Below are positions 46,129-54,231 of a stretch of 64,000 nucleotides of DNA, piece after piece. A program made the translations under genes and the position numbers. Numbering within the stretch: position 1 is the stretch's first letter; each line of letters starts with the position of its first letter. Under the pieces are notes generated by a model. The model worked only from the letters and a program-made list of their open reading frames with translations. It was not told where the DNA came from and did no database searches. This DNA comes from Pelagomonas calceolata (lineage: Eukaryota; Sar; Pelagophyceae; Pelagomonadales; Pelagomonadaceae), in contig CAKKNE010000004.1 of the NCBI GenBank assembly GCA_918797485.1, forward strand, positions 620,001-684,000, given 5' to 3'.

Positions 46129-46782
46129 TTCGCGCCAGCCGTGCGTTATATATAGCGGAGGCACGACCGCGGTCCTACTATTAGAGTCGGTATCGCAGAC
46201 ATGTCGACGCTTAGTCGACGCCTACAATTCATTACGTGTGCGAGGCCATGAGTCAGAGACGCCGACGAGGCCATGAGCACACTCGCGGGTCGTGTATTAT
46301 ATATAGCGGAGGCACGACCGCGGTCCTACCATTATCTTTAGTACAACAGACCAGTATGGAGATTACTAGGACGGACTCCCACAGATTTAGTACAACGGCC
46401 CACCGCGGATTTACTACGGACACCGCGGTATTACTATGGATCCATACGGATTTAGTACAACGCGCCGCTGCGAATTTACTACGGACACGTGAGCGGCGAG
46501 CACGACGCTCGACGGAGCGGATCGTGCAAGAAGAAAACTTTGGGTTAGATTACCGAGCGTCGGAAGGCCCCCGAGGTCAGGTCGGCGTCCGTGGCCACCA
46601 TCTGCCGAATGGTGGTCGCGTATTAGAGGCGAGCGGTCGGGAACGGATCGGACTGGTTATTGCGACAGGACCGGACTGTTAGGGCCGCCCACGGTTGCTG
46701 TGCGACGCCCCGCGCGGGGGGGCATTTCGCACGTGGCCGTGTTAGTGTAATGTCTATAAGAAGTATTTCTAGTAAGTATTCT
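46129..46782 (+). other. Gene-free spacer with a 33-bp direct repeat and short reiterated words
   Basis: A 33-bp word beginning TTATATATAGCGGAGGCACG occurs at 46146-46178 and 46297-46329. Downstream, TTTAGTACAAC occurs three times (about 46337, 46386, 46451) and ATTTACTACGGACAC twice (46409, 46474). A 148-codon frame covers part of it but looks non-coding. The region may hold a non-coding RNA or a promoter; no known RNA family was recognised. Confidence 0.5.
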
Positions 46783-47025
46783 CTACAGAGATTCATCCTG
46801 CTTCCGGACCAATTCCGTAAGCGCCATGTCGCTCTCGCCTTTATTGCGCACGTAGCCGCTCAGCGCGTACGTCTCCGAGCCGCCCGTGTGCAGGCCCGTG
46901 TTCGGGTCGATCGTGCCGACGTTGATCTGGACCGAGGCCTGGTCCGACGCGCCTATGAGCCGGTTGGTCCAGCTGCACTTCCGCGGGATGTAGAGGTCGA
47001 CGGGCTGGCCCTGGTCGTTCTGCAT
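46783..47025 (-). CDS. RPS21: Cytosolic ribosomal protein eS21
   Basis: The protein has 80 residues, the normal length. It starts MQNDQGQPVDLYIPRKCSWT, then NRLIGASDQASVQINVG and YALSGYVRNKGESDMALTEL. The family start M-Q-N-D/E and the PRKCS block are diagnostic. It is a 40S subunit protein near the cleavage end of 18S rRNA, needed for small-subunit maturation. It needs no intron, although many eukaryotic RPS21 genes have them. This is the clearest proof that the window is nuclear eukaryotic DNA. Confidence 0.95.
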   Translation of the reverse strand: MQNDQGQPVDLYIPRKCSWTNRLIGASDQASVQINVGTIDPNTGLHTGGSETYALSGYVRNKGESDMALTELVRKQDESL

Positions 47026-47172
47026 CCTGCTTTCTGTGGTTTTTAGACGGCTCTACGAGCAATGAGTAAGCCTGCGTGAGGGGGCGGCGGGTGACGCGTT
47101 GGCGGTCAGGTAACGCGGCGGCGGTCTTGCGGGTGCTTCATTGCAGCGTTGCATGTCTCTCGGCGGTCGCGG

Positions 47173-47290
47173 CAGCGCTTCGATGGCGTTGGTGCTTCGC
47201 GCGCCGCGGCGGGTCGCCGCGGCGCCTCGCGACAGCGCGTCGATGGCTTTGGTGCTTCGCGCGCCGCGCCGGGTCGCCGCGGCGCCTCGC
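47173..47290 (+). repeat. 60-bp tandem duplication
   Basis: Two adjacent copies of a GC-rich 60-bp unit carry GGTGCTTCGCGCGCCGC and GGGTCGCCGCGGCGCCTCGC at a 60-bp offset. They differ at only a few bases. Confidence 0.8.
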
Positions 47291-47475
47291 AGCGCCGCGG
47301 CAGCCGCAGCGATTGCATGTGCCACAATATCTCGCCGCCGCGGCCATTTGATGCGCTGATACTTTGTGAGCCGTTCAAGGAGTAGTAATAAAGTCCCTCG
47401 AAGCCACTCATGTCGTTGATAGGGGACGCAGGCCTGAACAATACGATTTGTTTGTTAATCGCGCAAGCGATGAAA

Positions 47476-47495
47476 GTTAGCGTAAACACACTAGC
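47476..47495 (+). promoter_or_regulatory. Shared promoter motif, diverged site
   Basis: GTTAGCGTAAACACACTAGC keeps both arms with one change and a shortened core. It lies 224 bp upstream of the C69 peptidase start. Confidence 0.4.
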
Positions 47496-47718
47496 CCTAC
47501 GCATTCGATGCCTCCAGACCGCTTCAAGCCTGAGTTACGGCCGCTGAGACGAGTCTCGGGACCCTTACCTCAGGAGAGCGCTCTCGTAACATTACAGCAC
47601 AACTGAACGCGACGGCGCCACAGACGCGCAGACGCACTATTGAACGTGAGAGAAGCAAGCTCAGCAGTCCCAGACGCTGTCGCCGCGGCGTGCTGCAAGC
47701 GGCACCGCAAACGGCACG

Positions 47719-49698
47719 ATGCAGCGGCTCATCGCCGCCCTGCTCCTGGCAGCCACCCACTGCCAGGCCAGCATCATAAAACCGGGCGATAAAAAATACG
47801 TCAGTATCATAAGACCGGGCGACAAGTACTCCCTCGACCCGTCGCGAGACCAATGCACCACTATAATAGTAGGCAAAGACGCGACCGGGGACGGCGGCCC
47901 GCTCACGAGCCACACGAACGACTGCAACGCCTGCGACTTTCGGTTGTCGAAAGTGCCGTCGAAGAAAACTTCCAAGGATGAGAAGAGAGACATTTATCGC
48001 TACAGAGCCGAGTACCCGCGCTACCTCGGTACCGATAAAGGCAAAACGTATGAACAAGTAAAAAAGTACTACGACTGGAAGCACGGGAAAGGCGACTTCA
48101 AGAGCATGGGTACCGTACCATACGATACGGATAGCACCTACGCGTTTATCGACGGCGCGTACGGGATGATGAACAATCAAGATTTGGCGATTGGCGAATC
48201 TACTTGTGGGGCTCGGATCACGGCCTTGCCCGTGTCTGAAGGTGGCCAGGCACTGATGGACGCGCGGGAGCTGTCGCTGATCGCTCTGGAGCGGTGCGCG
48301 ACGGCGCGATGTGCGGTGGAACTGATGGGCGGGCTGGCCGAGGCGCACGGCTTCTACGGAGCCGACGCGACCGCCGGCGAGGCCGGCGAAGCATTAACCG
48401 TGGTCGACAGGGAGGAGGCCTGGGTGTTTCATGTCCTGGCCGATGACACGGGTACTTCAGCAGTGTGGGCGGCGAGAAAAGTACCAGACGCACATGTGGC
48501 GGTCGTCGCGAATCAATTTGTGATCACGACCTTGCCGCCCGAAGAACAAGGATCGCAGTGGCTCGCTTCCGCCAATGTGAAAGACGTGGCGACACGAAGC
48601 GGACTCTGGGACGGCTCCGGGCAGCTCAACTTCCTCGAGGTCTATGGGTTGAGCCACCCCCACCTCTCGACCTACTCCACGCGCAGAGTGTGGCGGGTCT
48701 TCGACGTCGCGGCGCCGTCGAAACGACTCCCCGCGGAAACAGACGAGTGGGCGAGGGACTATCCGTTTTCAGTACCTGTGGAAGGCACTTTAGGAGCAGA
48801 AAAAGTCATGGCTTTACTGAGAGACCACTACGAGGGCACGCCCTACGACATGACCCGAGGCTTGGCGGCCGGGCCGCACGGCGACCCCGCGCGGTGGGAC
48901 ATGGCCGCCACGCCCGACGTTGGATATGCGGCCGCCGACTCGATCACGCTCGAAGAAGCCACGTCCGGGAAATTTGAAAGGGCCATCTCCATGTTCCGGA
49001 CGTCCTATAGCTTCGTCAGTCAATCTCGAGGAAAGAGTAGTGAGTTGCCCTCGATCCTGTGGGTGGCCCAGTACGCGCCGCACTCGGCGTCGTACATCCC
49101 GCTCTACGTCGAGTCGGACGACGTACCGGAAGCTTTGTCGACTGGTAGTCTACATGAAGTCGACCACACGTCGCTGTATTGGCCGGCGGCGATGGTAGGG
49201 AACTGGGCCGGGCGGCTCTATGATGTGGCGTATCCGCTCGTGCAGGCTAGGATCGAGGACATCTCTAGTCATATTCATGAGTCCAGACGCAAGGCGGAGA
49301 AGAGAGCCCTGGAAACGAAGACTCTGGCGGAGCGGACCAAAATCCTCTCGTCCCTGTCAAATGAAACGTCTCATTATGCGTTAGATGAGTGGTGGGCGCT
49401 CTTCTGGGACTTGTGTAGCAAAGTCAAGGACGGCCAGCGCCTCGACGATTTACATGTAGAAAAGTTGAAACCTACCAAAGCTTTTTATCCGCGGCGCTGG
49501 CTCGACGAGATCGGCTACTTCCCTCGTCAAGAGAGTTGGAAGGAGGGCGTGGTCATTTCATTTGATATATTAAAGTACGGCCTGGCCTTTCTGCTCGGCG
49601 CGTTCGCGGCGACGGCGCTACAGCGGCGCAAGCGGCCGCCTTCGCCAGCCCGGGCGCAAGCGACGGATTATGGGGTGGTGAGCGCGGAGATGACGTGA
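47719..49698 (+). CDS. Peptidase family C69 (secernin/dipeptidase-like), membrane-anchored
   Basis: The protein has 659 residues. MQRLIAALLLAATHCQAS is a signal peptide. The N-terminal nucleophile block is DQCTTIIVGKDATGDGG (Cys46), followed by LTSHTNDCNACDFRL; in the family the propeptide is cut so that this Cys becomes the N-terminus. Later family-like blocks are AFIDGAYGMMNNQDLAIGES, HGFYGADATAGEAGEALTVV, EEAWVFHVLAD and ANQFVITTL. Near the C-terminus a hydrophobic segment (VVISFDILKYGLAFLLGAF) and a basic stop (RRKRPPSPAR) give a type I anchor. It would cleave dipeptides or act as an amidase in the secretory route or at the surface. The only ATG giving the signal peptide is 47719. Confidence 0.8.
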   Translation: MQRLIAALLLAATHCQASIIKPGDKKYVSIIRPGDKYSLDPSRDQCTTIIVGKDATGDGGPLTSHTNDCNACDFRLSKVPSKKTSKDEKRDIYRYRAEYPRYLGTDKGKTYEQVKKYYDWKHGKGDFKSMGTVPYDTDSTYAFIDGAYGMMNNQDLAIGESTCGARITALPVSEGGQALMDARELSLIALERCATARCAVELMGGLAEAHGFYGADATAGEAGEALTVVDREEAWVFHVLADDTGTSAVWAARKVPDAHVAVVANQFVITTLPPEEQGSQWLASANVKDVATRSGLWDGSGQLNFLEVYGLSHPHLSTYSTRRVWRVFDVAAPSKRLPAETDEWARDYPFSVPVEGTLGAEKVMALLRDHYEGTPYDMTRGLAAGPHGDPARWDMAATPDVGYAAADSITLEEATSGKFERAISMFRTSYSFVSQSRGKSSELPSILWVAQYAPHSASYIPLYVESDDVPEALSTGSLHEVDHTSLYWPAAMVGNWAGRLYDVAYPLVQARIEDISSHIHESRRKAEKRALETKTLAERTKILSSLSNETSHYALDEWWALFWDLCSKVKDGQRLDDLHVEKLKPTKAFYPRRWLDEIGYFPRQESWKEGVVISFDILKYGLAFLLGAFAATALQRRKRPPSPARAQATDYGVVSAEMT

Positions 49699-49756
49699 TC
49701 CATAGAAGCTGTGTAACTCTGTGTACAAATTCTTATTTAACAGACAGTAACTATGT

Positions 49757-50623
49757 TCACTTGCGCCCGTACCTCGCCACGAGGCCCAACTGAGCAAAAG
49801 CCGCGCCAAGTCCTATGACGTTCGGGCCCCATATATAAACGTCGTCGATCACCAGCAACCCGTAACCGATCCATGTGATCGTGTTCACCGTGGAGAATAA
49901 CGTAAAAGCGAGCGGGATGGCCGCCGCGTTTTTTGTTGATATAACTTTTCTGGCCGCCGCGAGGGGCCCGGCGAACATCGCGGGCAGGACGCCGCACCCG
50001 ATGAGACCCACCGTGTGTGCTGCGGCTTCCTGTTCTAGCGCTAATGCAGTGCCGACGGCCAGCGCCGCGACGCTCGACGCGGCGATCACGTAGGGCGCGA
50101 AGGGCGCGTCGGCCGGCTTGTGCTTGTGGAAGGTGTACGTGTAGTACATGCCTAATGATACCGCCGTGATATTTGGTAAAGCTACCGTCGGCGCGCCGAT
50201 TAATACGCCGTACGTCAGCCAGACCGTGCCGTTGGCCACCATGAGCGCATAGGGTGCGACCGAGGCGTCGCCCGTCGTGCCCTTTTGCGCGTAGCCCCGC
50301 ACCGCGGGTAAGGGGCTGACGAAGACGCCCTGGAGGAGCACGGGCGGCACGACGGTGAGGGCTTGGGCGACCTCCGGGCCGACGGTGATTGATCGTTTGT
50401 ATGTTTGTCGGTCGCGGTCCGGTGCCGTCGTGAGGGTCCAGACGCCGCGCATCGACGGCATTGTTAGGGTGGCGCGCCGTGGTGTGGCAGCTCGTAGGGC
50501 TGCGCTGCGCCGTGCTGTGCCGCCGCGCAGGGCTGCGCTCGCGTAATGAGCTGCGTGCGGTGCGCTGGCTGTCGGACGCCGTAGCGCGGCACCAGGCAGT
50601 CGCCGCAAGACGTGGGCCCGCAT
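49757..50623 (-). CDS. SWEET/MtN3-family sugar transporter
   Basis: The ORF has 288 residues from the ATG at 50623; a second ATG at 50461 (MPSMRGVWTL) may be the real start because the first 54 residues are Arg/Ala-rich without similarity. Two MtN3 triple-helix repeats are visible. The first has PYALMVANGTVWLTYGVL and LPNITAVSLGMYYTYTF. The second has STKNAAAIPLAFTLFSTVNT, then WIGYGLLVIDDVYIWGPNVI and LGAAFAQLGL. SWEETs pass sugars down their gradient. The proline and asparagine positions in both repeats fit the family. Localisation is not clear. Confidence 0.85.
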   Translation of the reverse strand: MRAHVLRRLPGAALRRPTASAPHAAHYASAALRGGTARRSAALRAATPRRATLTMPSMRGVWTLTTAPDRDRQTYKRSITVGPEVAQALTVVPPVLLQGVFVSPLPAVRGYAQKGTTGDASVAPYALMVANGTVWLTYGVLIGAPTVALPNITAVSLGMYYTYTFHKHKPADAPFAPYVIAASSVAALAVGTALALEQEAAAHTVGLIGCGVLPAMFAGPLAAARKVISTKNAAAIPLAFTLFSTVNTITWIGYGLLVIDDVYIWGPNVIGLGAAFAQLGLVARYGRK

Positions 50624-50721
50624 TCGTGATTAGCAGGTACCTGACGAGCTGCAGAGGAGTCGACGACCTTCAGCGTGCGGCTAAAAAAGCGCTTGCAGAG
50701 CCTTTGCAAATGAGGCTGTAG

Positions 50722-50745
50722 CCTAGTGTGTCTCGACACGATAAG
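50722..50745 (+). promoter_or_regulatory. Possible diverged shared motif
   Basis: CCTAGTGTGTCTCGACACG keeps TAGTGTGTC but the right arm is poor. It lies between the divergent SWEET and SOUL-like genes. Confidence 0.3.
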
Positions 50746-50868
50746 AATTATGCTTTGTAAGACAGCAAGTGCATCGTGCTGGCACTGCTTCTGCTCCGCT
50801 CGCCATTAAGTAAGCCTGTCAGGCAGTGCTCGTAGACCACATCAATCCGCCGCAGCGGTGCAGCAACG

Positions 50869-52173
50869 ATGCGCCGGCTGCTGGCCGCCTGCACACTCAT
50901 CCACAGCGCACTGCCCTTTCAGGCCGCGCCGCGGCGCGCCCCGCAGCGGACGCGACGACGGACGCAGCACAGCGCCACCAGCGCGGACTGGCGCGAACGC
51001 TGCGACGCGGAAGGCGTCGTGAGCTACTACGACTTCGGCGTCCGACTGAAAGAAGACGGCCACGCCGCCACCGCGCCCAGACAAAGCGCTACATCATCCT
51101 TCGCGAAAGCGCTCGACGAAGCGCTGAGAGGCGACAGCACGCATTTACGGGAAGAGCTCGCCAGTGATGTTGTGTGGCAGCACGGTCTTGGGGAAGCGAA
51201 AGGCGCAAAAGCCGCTTTAAAACTTGTGGAGGAAGCCGGGGACTTCTACGACGATCCACGGTTGGACGTCCTCTCATCATCGGACAATGAATTCAGGTGG
51301 CTCGCGAGCGGGACCCAACCGGTCCAATGGTCTCCTAGAGTGCTCGTGCATGGCACTACTACAATAACGCGGCAAGATGGCAAAGTAACGCGCGTTATTG
51401 ACAGGTGGGACTCGTCCCCGACGGACATAGGCCTGCAGCAGGTCGCGCCGAAGTTCTGGGACGTCTTCGACCTGTGGGCCACTCCTGTTGCCGAAACGCC
51501 CTGTGAAGAAGTACTAAATGAGTTCAAGTTCAGTATGGGCCAGGCTCGTTTAGTAAGGTCGCCGGAGCGCTTGTGTCTGGTCTGTTCGCTGGATGACGTC
51601 TCGAACTCGCGGAAGCAGAGAGTGGCCTCAGCTTTACCTGACTTTGTATTTCTCGCGGACACGCGGTCGCCGACGGACGTGATAGCGGCAACCACCACAC
51701 CTTTGTCGGTGTCGATCGAGGCCCTGCCCCGTGTTGATGGAGAGCCTCGAAAACGGAGGGTCACGTGGGCGCTGCCGTTGCCCACAGCTTTAGGTCTCGA
51801 CTTTGCATCACTCCCGGAGCTGCCTCGTAAGGCAGAGTTGAACGATGGCGGGTTGGAGCTCGGCGTGGCCGAGAACCCTTCATTAACATATGCTCTACAG
51901 CCCGCCAAACTCTATGTTTGTGCTTCCTATTCAGGCGATCCACAGGACGCGGCAGCGGCGCCGCTGCGGAAGGCGCTCGCGGAAGCGGCCGTCGCGCAGG
52001 GCCTCTCGTTAGTTCCGGGCGCGAACGGCGGCGCCGCGCCGGCCGTTTTGCGGAAGTGGCGGGCCAAGCTCGGCTACTCCGACGTCGGAGCATTGGCCTA
52101 CGCGATGGAGTCGAACGCGCCCTCGTGGGTTTCAGTGGATGGGAACGAGCTCTGCGTCGAGGTAAGGCAGTAG
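50869..52173 (+). CDS. NTF2-like (DUF2358) + SOUL heme-binding-like protein, probably plastid
   Basis: The protein has 434 residues. MRRLLAACTLIHSALPFQAA is a signal or plastid leader. The first half resembles the NTF2-like DUF2358 fold: RCDAEGVVSYYDFGVRL, FYDDPRLDVLSSSDNEFRW and TTTITRQDGKVTRVIDRWD. The second half resembles a SOUL/HBP heme-binding domain: KFWDVFDLWATPVAETP, VSIEALPRVDGEPRKRRVTW, KLYVCASYSGDPQDAAA, LRKALAEAAVAQGLSLV. The same pairing is known from plant plastid SOUL proteins linked to tetrapyrrole handling or plastoglobules. No certain heme ligand can be seen. Confidence 0.6.
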   Translation: MRRLLAACTLIHSALPFQAAPRRAPQRTRRRTQHSATSADWRERCDAEGVVSYYDFGVRLKEDGHAATAPRQSATSSFAKALDEALRGDSTHLREELASDVVWQHGLGEAKGAKAALKLVEEAGDFYDDPRLDVLSSSDNEFRWLASGTQPVQWSPRVLVHGTTTITRQDGKVTRVIDRWDSSPTDIGLQQVAPKFWDVFDLWATPVAETPCEEVLNEFKFSMGQARLVRSPERLCLVCSLDDVSNSRKQRVASALPDFVFLADTRSPTDVIAATTTPLSVSIEALPRVDGEPRKRRVTWALPLPTALGLDFASLPELPRKAELNDGGLELGVAENPSLTYALQPAKLYVCASYSGDPQDAAAAPLRKALAEAAVAQGLSLVPGANGGAAPAVLRKWRAKLGYSDVGALAYAMESNAPSWVSVDGNELCVEVRQ

Positions 52174-52258
52174 TTTCTTTATCTGTTACGGTGTTACGGG
52201 AGGAGATATCCACCGCGCGTCGCCGATTCACAAGACAGTACTAGTAGTTACAGAAGTG

Positions 52259-52687
52259 TTACAGATCGCGCACGGCGAAGGCGGGCGCCTCGCTCCGCAC
52301 CCAAGACAGCAGCGCCGCCTCGTCGGGCCGACCCCGGAAGGTCGACGCGAGCTCTCCGTTCCGGTACAACTGGAACGTCGGTAGTTTCGAGACGGAGTGC
52401 TCGTCGGCCAGGGCCTCGTTGTCGTCGGCGTCGATCCTAAAATAGCGCGGGCCCGCGTGGGCCTCGGCGCACGCCGCGTAGTGCGGGCCGAAGCGGCGGC
52501 AGTGGGGGCACGTCGGTGAGTACCACATGACGAATGCAGGCTTTTCCGACGCGACGACGGTGGCGGCCCACGACTCCGCGTCTACTTCGATCACTCCGCC
52601 CGCGGACTCGCGACTCGCCTCGAAGAAGGCATGACATTGGGTCGTTCGGAGCAGTAGAACGAGCAGTCGTGTGGGGCGGGAAGGCAT
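52259..52687 (-). CDS. Secreted thioredoxin-fold (PDI-type) protein with CPHC active site
   Basis: The protein has 142 residues from the ATG at 52687. MPSRPTRLLVLLLRTTQCHA is a signal peptide. One thioredoxin domain follows: VIEVDAESWAATV, KPAFVMWYSPTCPHCRRFGP with the redox pair CPHC, YFRIDADDNEALADEH and the cis-proline KLPTFQLYRNGELAS. CPHC is less reducing than CGPC, so it may form or isomerise disulfides in the ER or on export. No retention signal is seen (it ends AFAVRDL). It is divergent from the S1-domain gene. Confidence 0.85.
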   Translation of the reverse strand: MPSRPTRLLVLLLRTTQCHAFFEASRESAGGVIEVDAESWAATVVASEKPAFVMWYSPTCPHCRRFGPHYAACAEAHAGPRYFRIDADDNEALADEHSVSKLPTFQLYRNGELASTFRGRPDEAALLSWVRSEAPAFAVRDL

Positions 52688-52849
52688 CGGTACTGGCTGG
52701 TGTCTGTGCAGCCCCCTGATCACAGATGCGGTTCTCACGCGAAGGGCTGCAAAAAAAGCGTCCGTGAGGCTCGCGGAGGCCAGTAATTGACGAAACCGAT
52801 GCGTTCCTGTTGTGCTGGTGGCGTTGGGCTGCTGCCGCATATGCGCTAT

Positions 52850-52872
52850 CCTAGTGTGTTACAACACACTGG
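52850..52872 (+). promoter_or_regulatory. Shared promoter motif, diverged palindromic site
   Basis: CCTAGTGTGTTAC is followed by AACACACTGG. The arms AGTGTGTT and AACACACT form a nearly perfect palindrome. It lies between the thioredoxin and S1-domain starts (163 and 83 bp). Confidence 0.45.
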
Positions 52873-52954
52873 CTGATTATTGGCCGCCACTCAGCAAACT
52901 TGAACGCTGTGTTCCTCCATCCATGGGCTGTCGATAGTATCTGAAACAGCTAGC

Positions 52955-54217
52955 ATGCGTCTCGCACTTCTATTGGCTACGGCGTTCGCGCTGCAGCCCC
53001 ACCGCAGACCGCCCACGCGATGCCTGCGACACATTGCTCGCACAGCTACAGATCCTTCTCCGCCGCCGGACACGAGCGCGGCACCAGCCAAACGTCCCTC
53101 ACGGGACCGGAGGCTCGCCTTGGCCGTCGAAGCGCTTGAAACCGGCGCACGAGACGACAAAGATGTCGTCGCCGCGAAGGTCGACGCGCTCCGCCTGAAG
53201 GCCAAGGGCCAGATGCGCACGAAGCTCGACGGTCTGCGCAAGCGCCTCGACGCACTTGGAGCGCCCGCGGCGGCGGGCGCAGCCGCACCGCCACCGGCGC
53301 CGAAACCGTCGCAGAAGCCGGCGCCGAGAGCGCCGCGAACTCCGAAGCCGACTAAGGCGCCGGCGAAGGCCAAGGCGTCGGCAAAAGCGCCGGCAAAAGC
53401 GCCAGCAAAGGCGCCGGCAAAAGCCAAGGCGCCGCGGCCTCGGGCCAAGCAGTCGAACGCAACGAAGGTGCAGAAACGCCAGCCGAAGAAGGCCTCACGG
53501 CCGGCCGTCGTCGCCGGCGCCAGCGTCAAAGGTACGGTCGTGTCCACGACGTCCTACGGCGCCTTCGTGCGGCTCGACGGCGCCAAGGAGAACAGCAAGC
53601 CCGCGTTATTACATGTGTCGGAGATCTCCGACGAGTTGGTTCAGGATGTGGCCAAAACCTTGCCGGTCGGCAGCCGCGTCGAGGCCACCGTTCTGTCGGT
53701 CGACGCGACCAAGGGCTTCCGCGTGGCCCTCTCGACGAAGCGGCAGCGGACGACAAAACCGACGCCCTTCGTCGAAGAAAAGGCGCCCGTCGCGAAGGCC
53801 CTTAAGAATCTTCCCGGCGCGCCGCCGTCCCCGGCGCTGCGCCTCGAGCAGCTCGCCGACGAGCTCTCGCTCGACGACCTGGATCTGTTAATAGAGGCCT
53901 CGCAGAAGAAGAGGAGGCGGAAACGTGCCCCGAAGGTGAAACCGGCGGAGGAGGAGGCGCAACCGGCCGTGCCCGCCGCGACATCGTTAACCGCGGCCTT
54001 CCAGTCGCCGGAGCGCGTCGCGGAGCAGAAGCGCCAGGAGTTCGAGCTGCTGATGCAGGACGTCGTCTACGAGTCCGGCTCGTCGCTGACGGACCTGCGA
54101 TTGCTCGAGGGCCTGCGCGGCAAAAAGAAAAAGGGCCAGTCGGTGTTCGCGACGGGCTTCTGGACGAAGCTCTTCAAGCCGCCGCCGCGGCCGGGCCGGC
54201 CGCCGGCCGAGAAATAA
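52955..54217 (+). CDS. S1 RNA-binding domain protein, plastid-targeted
   Basis: The protein has 420 residues. MRLALLLATAFALQPHRR is a signal peptide with a plastid-type junction. A low-complexity Lys/Ala/Pro linker with (KAPA)n repeats lies at about 105-165. An S1 OB-fold follows at about 188-265: GASVKGTVVSTTSYGAFVRL, PALLHVSEISDELV, VGSRVEATVLSVDATKG, FRVALSTKRQ. The C-terminus is charged and helical (SLDDLDLLIEASQKKRRRKR). S1 proteins bind RNA in plastid ribosomes or processing complexes. The KAPA linker may add nonspecific nucleic-acid binding. It ends 14 bp from the convergent NUB1 stop. Confidence 0.75.
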   Translation: MRLALLLATAFALQPHRRPPTRCLRHIARTATDPSPPPDTSAAPAKRPSRDRRLALAVEALETGARDDKDVVAAKVDALRLKAKGQMRTKLDGLRKRLDALGAPAAAGAAAPPPAPKPSQKPAPRAPRTPKPTKAPAKAKASAKAPAKAPAKAPAKAKAPRPRAKQSNATKVQKRQPKKASRPAVVAGASVKGTVVSTTSYGAFVRLDGAKENSKPALLHVSEISDELVQDVAKTLPVGSRVEATVLSVDATKGFRVALSTKRQRTTKPTPFVEEKAPVAKALKNLPGAPPSPALRLEQLADELSLDDLDLLIEASQKKRRRKRAPKVKPAEEEAQPAVPAATSLTAAFQSPERVAEQKRQEFELLMQDVVYESGSSLTDLRLLEGLRGKKKKGQSVFATGFWTKLFKPPPRPGRPPAEK

Positions 54218-54231
54218 ATATGTGTTGATAC

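Larger units (their letters stand above)
47026..47718 (+). other. Divergent spacer between eS21 and the C69 peptidase
   Basis: The spacer contains a 60-bp tandem duplication (47173-47290) and a diverged shared-motif copy (47476-47495). A 90-codon minus-strand frame over the duplication is Ala/Arg-rich and I do not accept it as a gene. Confidence 0.5.

Noticed and set aside
46236-46682. 148-codon plus-strand frame in the spacer after the giant ORF
   Set aside because: It covers direct repeats and TATATATA words, has no domain and an atypical composition.
47053-47325. 90-codon minus-strand frame upstream of eS21
   Set aside because: Its length comes from the 60-bp tandem duplication; it is Ala/Arg-rich with no recognisable features.
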